A stretch of 64,000 bases of DNA from Segatella copri (GTDB lineage: Bacteria; Bacteroidota; Bacteroidia; Bacteroidales; Bacteroidaceae). Shown here piece by piece: positions 48,568 through 56,969 of the stretch. The notes beneath the pieces are model-generated. The model saw only the letters and a list, made by a program, of their open reading frames with translations, ran no database searches and had not been told where the DNA came from. Numbering within the stretch: position 1 is the first letter of the stretch; every line of letters starts with the position of its first letter. The DNA lies in assembly GCF_009494395.1 (NCBI RefSeq), contig NZ_VZCB01000094.1, positions 18,715-82,714 of the forward strand, in the 5' to 3' direction. The position numbers and the translations under genes were made by a program.

Positions 48568-49788
48568 ATGTTGACAAAAGAAACAGATTCGAAACAAACA
48601 GCTGACAAGAAATATCTTGTCCCTTTCATATTGATAACGTCGCTCTTCTTCTTGTGGGGCTTCGCTCGTGCCATTCTGGATGTGCTGAACAAGCATTTCC
48701 AGAATGCTCTGCATATTAGTATTACCCATTCAGCCCTCATTCAGGTTACCACCTATCTGGGTTATTTCCTGATGGCGATACCTGCGGGTATCTTTATTAA
48801 TAGGTATGGCTATCGCAGGGGTGTAGTCTTTGGATTGTTGCTCTTTGGATTGGGCTCATTGCTTTTTGTCCCAGGAGCAGCAATCGGCAGTTTCTATGCA
48901 TTTTTACTTTGCCTCTTCATTATCGGCTGTGGATTGGTCTTCCTGGAAACGGCAGCCAATCCATACGTAACGGAATTGGGAGCCAGGGAGACAGCTACCA
49001 GCCGCCTGAACCTTTCGCAGTCTTTTAATGGCTTGGGCAGTATCTTCGCTACATTTTGCATCGGTCAGTTTCTTTTCAATAATACCGATGAAGGTGGAAA
49101 CGTGGCTGTACCTTATGCCATTTTGGGTGTCTTGGTACTCGCTATAGCCGTGGTCTTCTCACGTGTCAGTTTGCCTGAAATCCAGCATGATACAACAGCC
49201 GAGGATAAGGCACGGGGAAGTAATATCGGCAAGCTCTTTGCCCATCACAGGATGTTTGTCTTTGGTCTCTTTGCTTTGCTGTGCTATGAGATTGCGGAGA
49301 TTTCCATCAATTCCTACTTCATTAATTTCGTGACTGGCATGCGTTGGATGACGGATCGTACGGCTTCACTCGTACTCACTTGTGCCTTGGCATTCTTCAT
49401 GGTAGGTAGATTCCTGGGCAGTTGGGTGATGCGCCACATCAAGGCTACTACGATGCTCTTGATCTGCGCCATCGGCAGCGTAGTGTGTATCGGTTTGGTA
49501 CTTTGCGATTTAGGTTTCATCTCCTTGGCAGCCTTGGTGGGCAATTATCTCTTCGAGGCAATCATGTTCCCTACCATATTCTCTATTGCCCTCACGGGAT
49601 TGGGTAATCTGACCAAGAGCGCATCCTCGCTTCTGATGATGACTCCGATAGGTGGCTGCGGCTTCCTGCTGATGGGATTGATAGCTGACCGTACCCATGT
49701 GGTGTTACCTTTCGTAGTGCCGTTCATCGGTTTCCTGGTAGTGCTGGCTTATGCAGTAAGAGAGTATAAAATTGCAAAGTGCAATTAG
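48568..49788 (+). CDS. FucP-like MFS sugar:proton symporter
   Basis: This 406-residue membrane protein has twelve predicted helices and the family hallmarks FLWGFARAILDVLNKHFQ in helix 1 and ETAANPYVTELG in helix 4, typical of the FucP/GluP sugar:H+ symporter group. It lies 69 bp downstream of the GH43 gene with no terminator or promoter between, so it probably imports the monosaccharide that the enzyme releases. The substrate (xylose, arabinose, fucose or other) cannot be read from sequence. About 200 bp separate it from the next gene, which has its own promoter. Confidence 0.88.
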   Translation: MLTKETDSKQTADKKYLVPFILITSLFFLWGFARAILDVLNKHFQNALHISITHSALIQVTTYLGYFLMAIPAGIFINRYGYRRGVVFGLLLFGLGSLLFVPGAAIGSFYAFLLCLFIIGCGLVFLETAANPYVTELGARETATSRLNLSQSFNGLGSIFATFCIGQFLFNNTDEGGNVAVPYAILGVLVLAIAVVFSRVSLPEIQHDTTAEDKARGSNIGKLFAHHRMFVFGLFALLCYEIAEISINSYFINFVTGMRWMTDRTASLVLTCALAFFMVGRFLGSWVMRHIKATTMLLICAIGSVVCIGLVLCDLGFISLAALVGNYLFEAIMFPTIFSIALTGLGNLTKSASSLLMMTPIGGCGFLLMGLIADRTHVVLPFVVPFIGFLVVLAYAVREYKIAKCN

Positions 49789-49869
49789 CAATTTGTGAGA
49801 ACTGGGGTACGCTAAAGGGTATAATTAACTTTTTTAACTCAGTAGAAACGCTAAAAAGTAAGTTAACAT

Positions 49870-49900
49870 TTTGTCGTATCAAAAGAAAAAGGTAAATTTG
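49870..49900 (+). promoter_or_regulatory. Promoter of the aldolase gene
   Basis: TTTG (49870-49873), a 19-bp spacer and TAAATTTG (49893-49900) followed by CA: an exact consensus. The leader is about 85 nt. Confidence 0.75.
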
Positions 49901-49992
49901 CAGTCGATTAGGGTTGGAGCCTTATAAGTTCATTTCCCTATTCAATGGAAAAAGAAAGAATGTTTCATTAAAACAATAAAATTAATACAATT

Positions 49993-51006
49993 ATGGCAGT
50001 AGATTACAAGAAAATCGGTCTTGTGAACACTAAGGACATGTTCGCAAGAGCTATCAAGGGCGGTTGGGCCGTTCCTGCTTTCAACTTCAACAACTTGGAG
50101 CAGCTCCAGGCTATCATCCAGGCTTCTTCTAACTTGAAGTCACCAGTTATCCTCCAGGTATCTAAGGGTGCTCGTAAGTATGCTAACCCTACTTTGCTCC
50201 GTTACTTGGCAGAGGGTGCTGTAGAGTATGCTAAGGAGTTGGGTTGCAACCATCCTGAGATCGTTCTCCACCTCGATCACGGTGATAGCTTCGAGACATG
50301 TAAGAGCTGTGTAGATTTCGGCTTCTCTTCTGTAATGATCGACGGTTCTGCACTTCCATACGAGGAGAACATTGCATTGACAAAGAAGGTTGTTGACTAC
50401 GCTCATCAGTTCGGTGTAACTGTAGAGGGTGAGCTCGGTGTCCTCGCTGGTGTTGAGGATGACGTAGTAGCTGAGGAGTCTCACTATACAAAGCCTGAGG
50501 AGGTTGTTGATTTCGCTACACGTACAGGTGTTGATTCATTGGCTATCTCTATCGGTACTTCTCACGGTGCTTACAAGTTCAAGCCAGAGCAGTGCACACG
50601 TGACCCTAAGACTGGTCACCTCGTTCCTCCTCCATTGGCATTCGACGTATTGGCAGCAGTTGAGGAGCAGCTTCCTGGTTTCCCTATCGTTCTCCACGGT
50701 TCTTCTTCAGTTCCTCAGGAGTATGTTGATATCATCAACAAGTTCGGTGGCAAGTTGCCAGATGCAGTTGGTATCCCAGAGGAGCAGTTGACTAAGGCTT
50801 CTGAGAGCGCTGTTTGCAAGATCAACATCGACTCTGACTCTCGTCTTGCTTTCACAGCAGGTGTTCGTGAGACATTGGCTCTTCACCCAGAGTACTTCGA
50901 CCCACGTCAGTACTGCGGTAAGGCTCGTGAGTACATGGTTGACCTCTATAGCCACAAGATCAAGGATGTTCTTCATTCTGACAACAAGTTGGCTAACCTC
51001 GACTAA
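49993..51006 (+). CDS. fbaA: Class II fructose-bisphosphate aldolase
   Basis: The 337-residue zinc enzyme splits fructose 1,6-bisphosphate into DHAP and glyceraldehyde 3-phosphate in glycolysis and does the reverse in gluconeogenesis. Motifs: HLDHGD with Asp95 and zinc ligand His96, the EGELGVLAGVED loop, zinc His in GTSHGAYKF, HGSSSVP and the phosphate-binding KINIDSDSRLA. The length suits the class IIB/fba long form. Codon use is as biased as in the ribosomal genes, so expression is high. It has its own promoter and a strong terminator. Confidence 0.96.
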   Translation: MAVDYKKIGLVNTKDMFARAIKGGWAVPAFNFNNLEQLQAIIQASSNLKSPVILQVSKGARKYANPTLLRYLAEGAVEYAKELGCNHPEIVLHLDHGDSFETCKSCVDFGFSSVMIDGSALPYEENIALTKKVVDYAHQFGVTVEGELGVLAGVEDDVVAEESHYTKPEEVVDFATRTGVDSLAISIGTSHGAYKFKPEQCTRDPKTGHLVPPPLAFDVLAAVEEQLPGFPIVLHGSSSVPQEYVDIINKFGGKLPDAVGIPEEQLTKASESAVCKINIDSDSRLAFTAGVRETLALHPEYFDPRQYCGKAREYMVDLYSHKIKDVLHSDNKLANLD

Positions 51007-51034
51007 TCTTCGAGATTTTACAACAAAAGATATG

Positions 51035-51066
51035 AGCGGGAATCCGAAAGGGTTCCCGCTTTTTTG
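51035..51066 (+). terminator. Rho-independent terminator after the aldolase gene
   Basis: GCGGGAATCC (51036-51045) pairs with GGGTTCCCGC (51050-51059) around GAAA, followed by seven T. Confidence 0.95.
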
Positions 51067-51174
51067 TTCTTACTATCTGTTAGACTATTGGACGGTTTTT
51101 GTGCAATTGGTAAGTAATAGTAGCGCATTGTGTGCGACAACATTGTTTCTTTTAAACTTTTTAACTAAAAAAAC

Positions 51175-51205
51175 TTGGAATCTATTTGGTTTTTTCCTAT
51201 ATTTG
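51175..51205 (+). promoter_or_regulatory. Promoter upstream of the small lipoprotein, long leader
   Basis: TTGG (51175-51178), a 19-bp spacer and TATATTTG (51198-51205) followed by CA. The implied leader to 51563 is about 350 nt, and holds several copies of the TAAATGATAA motif but no recognised riboswitch. Confidence 0.55.
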
Positions 51206-51244
51206 CATTGTCCAAAAAGGAAAATGGTCTCATCTTAAAGGTTT

Positions 51245-51554
51245 AACGACCAATAGTAAATGATAAGAAAGATAATATATATAAAGGTGAAATAACCTGT
51301 GGTAAATGATAATTGATATATTGAAATACACTTATGGTTCAGGCCTGAATTAAAATACCAGAAGAATACGACTTGAAATATAAGAGACTTTTTGGGGGGA
51401 CAGTTTGTGATGATACTCCAAACATATCATTTGTATAATTGTAGAAGGTGATTTAAACCGGATGGTGTTTGTTTAAGGCATCAGAAGTTTCTTGCCGCAA
51501 GGATGGATTTGGAAGATGCCGGGTTTAAATGATAATTATGACAATTAGTAAATG
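51245..51554. repeat. Cluster of TAGTAAATGATAA-type repeats
   Basis: Copies in this leader: TAGTAAATGATAA (51254-51266), GTAAATGATAA (51302-51312), TAAATGATAA (51526-51535) and a partial TAGTAAATG (51546-51554). The 13-bp form recurs exactly at 52101-52113 and 53137-53149. The first copy is preceded by AACGACCA (51245-51252), an octamer also found at 52147 and 53097. The origin is unknown. Confidence 0.6.
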
Positions 51555-51562
51555 GTATAACT

Positions 51563-52051
51563 ATGAAGAAGATTTTAATGACGGTCATCGCTATGACAAT
51601 GATGACAATAGGATTTGTAAGTTGCAGTGCATCTGACGATGAATTAGGAGAAGCTGTTAGTCAGGCTACTATTTCTAAAGATAAGTCAGATTTCTCTTTG
51701 CTCAGCTACACAATGACTGCGGGCTCTGCGGTAAGCGAGGCTTCCAACAGCAATGCTGAGAACAACGAGAAGTTGGTTTGCAAGATTCTTCCTGCTGGAC
51801 AGTTAATGCTGACACACAAGAATGTAATCTTCGACGAAGGCACAAATGTAAAGTTTGCAACTCAGTTGGTTGGCAATAAGTTAATCATTACCGAAACAGG
51901 TGATTATGGAAAGTCTGGTCAGTATGGTTATTATACACTCGTTGCCAAGGTTGGAATAGTTAAGGATGGTGACTACGTGATTGTAGTAAAGCGAAATGAT
52001 CACGTACGTGAGGAGTTCTCTTTGAAGTATGACTCTTCTCGCGCAAATTAA
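51563..52051 (+). CDS. Small lipoprotein of unknown function
   Basis: The 162-residue product has a lipoprotein signal (MKKILMTVIAMTMMTIGFVS then Cys21), an Asn/Glu/Ser-rich spacer and a beta-rich C-terminal part (about 70-160) with LVCKILPAGQLMLTHKNVIF and YYTLVAKVGIVKDGDYVIVV. I do not recognise the family. It stands alone behind a promoter with a leader of about 350 nt, and a 35-codon out-of-frame open frame (51529-51636) overlaps its start. After its stop, 52052-52168 hold only repeat copies. Confidence 0.6.
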   Translation: MKKILMTVIAMTMMTIGFVSCSASDDELGEAVSQATISKDKSDFSLLSYTMTAGSAVSEASNSNAENNEKLVCKILPAGQLMLTHKNVIFDEGTNVKFATQLVGNKLIITETGDYGKSGQYGYYTLVAKVGIVKDGDYVIVVKRNDHVREEFSLKYDSSRAN

Positions 52052-52100
52052 GATAATTAATGCAATTACATATTGAGTATTTGATAACACAGAAATATAG

Positions 52101-52113
52101 TAGTAAATGATAA
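52101..52113. repeat. TAGTAAATGATAA repeat copy
   Basis: Exact 13-bp copy, 34 bp before the AACGACCAGTCTAGTTT repeat at 52147. Confidence 0.6.
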
Positions 52114-52146
52114 CACTAGTTTATAATACAAATAAGTGTCGCTTCT

Positions 52147-52163
52147 AACGACCAGTCTAGTTT
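52147..52163. repeat. 17-bp direct repeat, left copy
   Basis: AACGACCAGTCTAGTTT occurs exactly here and at 53097-53113, in the same orientation, on the two sides of the DUF5106/thioredoxin-like gene. Confidence 0.7.
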
Positions 52164-52168
52164 GCTTT

Positions 52169-52966
52169 TTATTTTTGCTGCACCGTTTCGATGAGTTGTT
52201 CTGGAGTGCAGTCTTTTAATATCACCTTATTCCCTTTATCCAGCAGGTAGATAGTTGGCATAGCCTTGAGCCCGTAAATGGCGCTGATGCGATTATCTGC
52301 AACAATTCTTATTACCTGTATGTCTGCAGGGATTTCCTGCTTCTTGAGCCATGCAGACACCTTGTGGCAGTTCTCGCATTCCGGGTCATGGAAATATAGG
52401 ATAATCTTCTTCTCTTTATACTCACTCAGTTTACAGGTTTTACCGTCTTCTTGTGTAAAACTGAAGTCTATGGCAGTAGTGCCAGGCAGATTCTTTCTGG
52501 CTTGCTTCAGCTTGAAGTTGAGTCTTTCCTTTTCTGTTTCGTCAAAGTATGGTGATTCCGCCATATCTTCCAGGAAGAGACTGTAGATTCTGTCATTGCG
52601 CATGGGTGATTCCGGATTTTCATAATAATGCTCAATGAGAGTCTCGAATTTTTCCTTGGATGGTTTCTGTATGAAAGCTTTAGCCGTAAAGGCAGCGATG
52701 CCCTTCTGGGCAATCTGCTGGTTAAAGCGTGAAAGAATATCAATGAAGTTGACAAAGCCCTGCTCTGCCATTTCCTTATTGCTGAGTTCCAGTGTATCTG
52801 CAAAGTTAAAGTTATCCCAATAATGCTCGCTGAGATAAGCAGCACGCAGTTCTACGCTGCGCAAGGTGTCTGGCAGTGTAGGATAAGGAAAACTGTTTTG
52901 TGCCTTGGCAGGAGTCAAGGCGCAGGCTATTACTAGATAGCTCAGGAGGATAAATCTTTTGATCAT
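52169..52966 (-). CDS. DUF5106 / thioredoxin-like exported protein
   Basis: The 265-residue protein has a signal peptide (MIKRFILLSYLVIACALTPA, then KAQ), an N-terminal alpha-helical DUF5106-type region (about 25-155) and a C-terminal thioredoxin fold (about 160-265) with active site DPECENCHK (CxxC) and cis-proline segment AMPTIYLL. It is probably a periplasmic thiol reductase or disulfide-handling protein of the TlpA/ResA kind. The frame opens nine codons earlier at 52993; the signal peptide favours 52966. It is monocistronic and sits between the two copies of a 17-bp direct repeat. Confidence 0.8.
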   Translation of the reverse strand: MIKRFILLSYLVIACALTPAKAQNSFPYPTLPDTLRSVELRAAYLSEHYWDNFNFADTLELSNKEMAEQGFVNFIDILSRFNQQIAQKGIAAFTAKAFIQKPSKEKFETLIEHYYENPESPMRNDRIYSLFLEDMAESPYFDETEKERLNFKLKQARKNLPGTTAIDFSFTQEDGKTCKLSEYKEKKIILYFHDPECENCHKVSAWLKKQEIPADIQVIRIVADNRISAIYGLKAMPTIYLLDKGNKVILKDCTPEQLIETVQQK

Positions 52967-53000
52967 CTTTTCTTTTGCTTTTATTGCTTTCAATCGGTTG

Positions 53001-53008
53001 CAAAATTA
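53001..53008 (-). promoter_or_regulatory. Predicted -7 element of the DUF5106 gene
   Basis: The minus strand reads TAATTTTG, 34 bp before the start, with CTTG 20 bp upstream (53029-53032). Confidence 0.55.
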
Positions 53009-53043
53009 CAAAAAATAAATGAATGTGGCAAGGAAAAAGTAAT

Positions 53044-53096
53044 AAAAAAAGTCGCGGAACCATAGAGGGTGAGATCACCTCGGCAACTACAGTTCC
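53044..53096 (-). terminator. Putative terminator of the fimbrial operon
   Basis: GGAAC (53056-53060) pairs with GTTCC (53092-53096), with an inner GAGGGTGA/TCACCTC stem. On the minus strand seven T (53050-53044) follow five bases later. It lies about 105 bp after the last fimbrial gene. Confidence 0.5.
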
Positions 53097-53113
53097 AACG
53101 ACCAGTCTAGTTT
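53097..53113. repeat. 17-bp direct repeat, right copy
   Basis: AACGACCAGTCTAGTTT, identical to 52147-52163, 950 bp away. Confidence 0.7.
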
Positions 53114-53136
53114 ATGTCTCCGCAAAATATTTGTTA

Positions 53137-53149
53137 TAGTAAATGATAA
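53137..53149. repeat. TAGTAAATGATAA repeat copy
   Basis: Exact 13-bp copy 23 bp after the right 17-bp repeat. Confidence 0.6.
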
Positions 53150-53201
53150 TTTATTTTATTAATATTCTTGGGGTTATATAAACCTAAACGATATGTCTAT
53201 T

Positions 53202-55010
53202 TTAATAAGTAAAAGTATACTCCTTTGCTTGTCCTTGATTGGCATTGTCCATCTTCACGTAGTAGGTAGCATTGCCAGTAGCGTTTTGATGAACGTTTTT
53301 CAAGTTCAAAGTATATGTCTTGCCGGCTTCACCAGCCTTGAATACATACCAGCAGTCCCAGGTCTTGTTAAGCTCACTTGTAGAACTGTACTCTATGTCA
53401 CAGCCCTCAGGAATTACATCGCCCGATGCAAACTTCACGGTTACTGGCAGCAGCTCCTTCGGGTAGTTGGCAGGAACGGTAAACTTAAAGCTGTTTTCGC
53501 TTGCCTTTACCTGATAGTCTACCTCGCTGATGCTGTAGAGATGGATGTTTCTGTTCAGTCCATGTTTCGTGTCGATGAGGTGGATGATACCCTGTCGCCA
53601 GATTTCATCTACCGTCCCCAGCTGGTAGGTGATGTTACCCGTTCCGGTGTTGGAAGAGGCATTGTAGGTATAGTCAGAAATCTGAGGAGCATCCACCGTC
53701 CCGTATGACAGATTCTCAGTCCATAAAGCCTTGAAATCCGTAGGCTGCTTGTTGGCTGCATCATCGCCCTTATAGGTGAATTGGATGGTTTGTTCAGAAC
53801 CGGAAGCTGCATTGGTGGTCTGATAGGTGCCCTCGTTGATGGAGAGTTCAAAATTACCATCCTTCACTCCCGGAATGTATTGTTCCACTCTAATCCAAGG
53901 ATTATTGACAGGTGCGCTTTTCAGCGCTTCCTCCAAACTTTCCTTACCATAGCTTTCGTCCAGTTTGTCGATGATGATTTTATATTCGTAATTTCGCTTG
54001 ATGGCATAAGGAACGTTGTCCTGATCCTGCAAGTATATCAGGTAACATCTTTCGTTGTATTTCAGCAATACTTTTGCCGGATCAGTAGGCAGGTTTCTTT
54101 CTTCGAATGCTGCGGTAGGATTATACATCTGTCCTCTATCACCTTTCATCCTTTTGTTACTGATGGCAGGAGTTACATAATCCACGGTCCATTCCCAGTT
54201 GCTTCCACCTGTAGTCTTATCGAAGCGCAGGTTGTTACGATCGAAGGGAGCGAGGGTTCCGTATGCCATACCATTCACCACAGTCATCGTCAAGTCCTCG
54301 TCTTTGAGGTTTGAATTGGCTGCTTTGGCTTGATCACTCCATCTTGCCGAAATCTTGGCTCTGTCTCTGATGAGATGGATGATGTAATCCTGCTTGGTAT
54401 TATCCTGGCGGAGATATTCCTTGAGCTTCTCTGGCGAATCTTCCTTGATGTAGCCCCAGTATCGGGTCAGCGCAGCCTGATCCTCACCATACTCTGTCTC
54501 GAAGGTGGTCATCAGTATATTCTCGTGCATACCCACCCATTTTGACTGGTTATCCCAGTCGATGGTCTTGTACTGGCTTTCTGTATTTGCTACCAGATGG
54601 ATACGAGCCGTCTTGTTGGGAATCTGGGCAGAAAAATTTCGAGGGGTGGTTTGTCCATTGTCGTCGATATCTTTGTCGCCGTTTTGTATGATGGTTCCGT
54701 TTGCGTCTCTTCTGAAACCTTTGATTTCGCCGAATTCCCCGACTTTTCCAAAACCCACGAACTGACCTTCCTCATCGAAGCAGAACAGCTTGACGCAGTC
54801 TTTCCCGATGCCTTCATTCGTAAACAGGGTGCTTCGGGTAGCGTTCTCTTCGAAACTGGGAATGGCTATTCTGAAGCTGGCTTTATAGTAACCTTCTTCT
54901 GTTTCACTGGTCGTAGAAGTGTCGTTGTCAACCATAGAATCGGAACAGGCTGTCAACATGGTTGTTAACAGCACTGCTATGATTCCGATATATAATTTTA
55001 TTTCTTTCAT
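53202..55010 (-). CDS. Fimbrial accessory/tip lipoprotein (602 residues)
   Basis: The product has a lipoprotein signal ending at Cys22 (LLTTMLTAC). A fimbrillin-like region (about 40-380) begins with a predicted strand and then NATRS (Arg59), a candidate maturation site. It reaches a VNNPWIRVEQYIPG segment (about 375) resembling the C-terminal end of FimA/Mfa1 proteins. Two further beta-rich modules follow (about 385-490 and 500-602, with FKFTVPANYPKELLPVTVKF). It is the last gene of the operon, 15 bp after its neighbour. I read it as a minor fimbrial subunit or tip component; the exact FimC/D/E or Mfa3/4/5 equivalent cannot be assigned. Confidence 0.7.
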   Translation of the reverse strand: MKEIKLYIGIIAVLLTTMLTACSDSMVDNDTSTTSETEEGYYKASFRIAIPSFEENATRSTLFTNEGIGKDCVKLFCFDEEGQFVGFGKVGEFGEIKGFRRDANGTIIQNGDKDIDDNGQTTPRNFSAQIPNKTARIHLVANTESQYKTIDWDNQSKWVGMHENILMTTFETEYGEDQAALTRYWGYIKEDSPEKLKEYLRQDNTKQDYIIHLIRDRAKISARWSDQAKAANSNLKDEDLTMTVVNGMAYGTLAPFDRNNLRFDKTTGGSNWEWTVDYVTPAISNKRMKGDRGQMYNPTAAFEERNLPTDPAKVLLKYNERCYLIYLQDQDNVPYAIKRNYEYKIIIDKLDESYGKESLEEALKSAPVNNPWIRVEQYIPGVKDGNFELSINEGTYQTTNAASGSEQTIQFTYKGDDAANKQPTDFKALWTENLSYGTVDAPQISDYTYNASSNTGTGNITYQLGTVDEIWRQGIIHLIDTKHGLNRNIHLYSISEVDYQVKASENSFKFTVPANYPKELLPVTVKFASGDVIPEGCDIEYSSTSELNKTWDCWYVFKAGEAGKTYTLNLKNVHQNATGNATYYVKMDNANQGQAKEYTFTY

Positions 55011-55025
55011 GTCATTCTGCTTCTT

Positions 55026-56945
55026 TTATTCGATGTCTTGATTCTCGATTTTTTCAATTTCATCCAATTTCAGGTCACGGACACAGCGAACGAACTTGGT
55101 ATCTTCCTTCTTGTAGCCTGATGTGTTGCCGTCAAGAGTCCAGTAGCATTCACCTGTCATCACTTTTCCGAAAGCATTCTTTGCCTCGTCAATTTTCTGC
55201 AAACCCAAGATGACTTTTACTTCGTCTTGAGTTGGAAGGCGCCAGCCGTTCATTTCTACGGCCTCACCCTTTCGGGTCTTTGCGGTTTCTGTATACTTTT
55301 TGCAATAATCTCTGGCTGCTTGGTTGCTTTCGTAGAAATTGCCTTTTGCATGATCGTCTTCGCCCACTGTTGAGGCTATGATGAAGGCAGGTGAAACCGT
55401 ATTGTCTTGTGACATGTTGTTGTTGTCCAATTTTGGCTTGGCAAAGGTATATTGGCTGTAATTATTGTTCCTGGTATTAGCTACCTGAACTGTGTACAGT
55501 CGGTTTTTGATATCCTTTGTATGGTCAGATTTAACACTTTCTACATTCAGTGAATATACAGCTGGATATTTCCTTACGAGAACATCCTGGTATTTGCTGT
55601 GACCATTATAGTTAAAGCCAATCTTGAACTTACAGTAAACGACGGTGTTGTGCGATGGCTGGCCTCCTGTTTCTATTCTTATCCATCCTCTTTTATTGTC
55701 ACCTGTATTAGTAGAAAATTTTGCGTCAGCTCCACCAAATTGAACCTCTTGAGTGCTGATTTCTCCGAACCTGTTGATTTCATACCCGTTTTTATCAGAG
55801 GTACTACATTCTTCCGCTGCAAACCATTGAATGCTTTCATCCAACGATTTGTCTTTCATATCCAGCTTCGTAGGATATACCACCAGGAAGCTGGCTTTAT
55901 CTCCCTTCACAAAAGTATCTTCACCCTGGGTCCATTTGGCAATCGCCCATTTCAGATAATCAGTATCTCCGTCGTAATCGATATCCGTATTGGTATCCAG
56001 ATACTTGATGACGGCATTGACGGTATAGATATAGTTGCGGTCTAACTCCTTGTCACCCTGAGGGTCACGAACCGGTATCTTCAATTCCTTCTGAATATCA
56101 GGTTTAGATTTGTCCTTATATTTAAAGTTGACCTTTGCTACAATCTGTGGCATTGTTTCCTGAGTTTCCCATTGGGTGGAATAACTGTAGGTGGTTACCG
56201 TGAAGACATCATTCCCCTTCTCATCTTTTGCAGATGCTGCCGTGCTCCAGGTATTGTTGTCTGATATGATAGATGGAGTTGCGGTTTGACCAGCAAAGAT
56301 GGTAGTATTAGTATTGTAGTTGATGAGTTTCCACTGAACGTCAGAAATATGGTAATCCTTCACCGTAGAAGAGATGTTGAGCTTGATCTTGGCTGCAGCT
56401 CTTACCAGTTCTACCAGGATATTCTGTTCTGCCTCTTCTGTAATCTGGTATGAACCATGACTGCTCATCAGAAACAGCTTCTCGCTGTTGTCTGTCGAGT
56501 AAGGCTTCCAGATATCCTCGTCCAGCTGGGTAGCATTCTGAAGTTCATTCTGGCTTTTGCCTTGCAGGCTCTGCCTGATGTTGGCAGCTGCATAGAATGC
56601 ATAACTTTGACCTGGCTGGAGGTTCTGACTCTCCTTCCAGTTGCCGGAAGCCAGTACCTCTGCCTGGTTTTCTGCCGGACTTGTAAACTGCCGGTCGATT
56701 CTACAATCCCCATTTGCCGGTTCGAACATTTTAAAGTCAAGAGAAGACAGAGTTTTTTCATGAAGATTCTCTTCTTCCTTCACTCTTGTGGTCTGCAGGT
56801 CGTTGACCATAGGAGTGATGCTCAGCTGTTGTGCAGCCGAACCGTTTCCCAGTTCGTCTTCAGCCGAGCATCCTGCCATGAGCCATCCTGCCGTAAGAGC
56901 CAAGATGCATTTTGCGAATTTTATGTCTTTATATAACTTCTTCAT
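55026..56945 (-). CDS. Fimbrial tip lipoprotein with FISUMP/C-type-lectin-like end (639 residues)
   Basis: The lipoprotein signal ends at Cys26 (GWLMAGC); TTR (Arg54) follows the first strand. Residues about 40-335 are fimbrillin-like, ending near YLKWAIAKWTQG. Residues about 350-470 look like a BACON/Ig-type module (KASFLVVYPTKLDM ... RGWIRIETGG). The C-terminus (about 540-630) has SNQAARDYCKKYTE, GWRLPTQDEV, CYWTLDG and FVRCVRD, the pattern of FISUMP/DUF1566 lectin-fold domains that often bind ligands. This makes it the best adhesin candidate in the operon. It overlaps nothing and is 15 bp from the next gene. Confidence 0.75.
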   Translation of the reverse strand: MKKLYKDIKFAKCILALTAGWLMAGCSAEDELGNGSAAQQLSITPMVNDLQTTRVKEEENLHEKTLSSLDFKMFEPANGDCRIDRQFTSPAENQAEVLASGNWKESQNLQPGQSYAFYAAANIRQSLQGKSQNELQNATQLDEDIWKPYSTDNSEKLFLMSSHGSYQITEEAEQNILVELVRAAAKIKLNISSTVKDYHISDVQWKLINYNTNTTIFAGQTATPSIISDNNTWSTAASAKDEKGNDVFTVTTYSYSTQWETQETMPQIVAKVNFKYKDKSKPDIQKELKIPVRDPQGDKELDRNYIYTVNAVIKYLDTNTDIDYDGDTDYLKWAIAKWTQGEDTFVKGDKASFLVVYPTKLDMKDKSLDESIQWFAAEECSTSDKNGYEINRFGEISTQEVQFGGADAKFSTNTGDNKRGWIRIETGGQPSHNTVVYCKFKIGFNYNGHSKYQDVLVRKYPAVYSLNVESVKSDHTKDIKNRLYTVQVANTRNNNYSQYTFAKPKLDNNNMSQDNTVSPAFIIASTVGEDDHAKGNFYESNQAARDYCKKYTETAKTRKGEAVEMNGWRLPTQDEVKVILGLQKIDEAKNAFGKVMTGECYWTLDGNTSGYKKEDTKFVRCVRDLKLDEIEKIENQDIE

Positions 56946-56969
56946 GATGAATATTGTTTTCTGTTGTCT

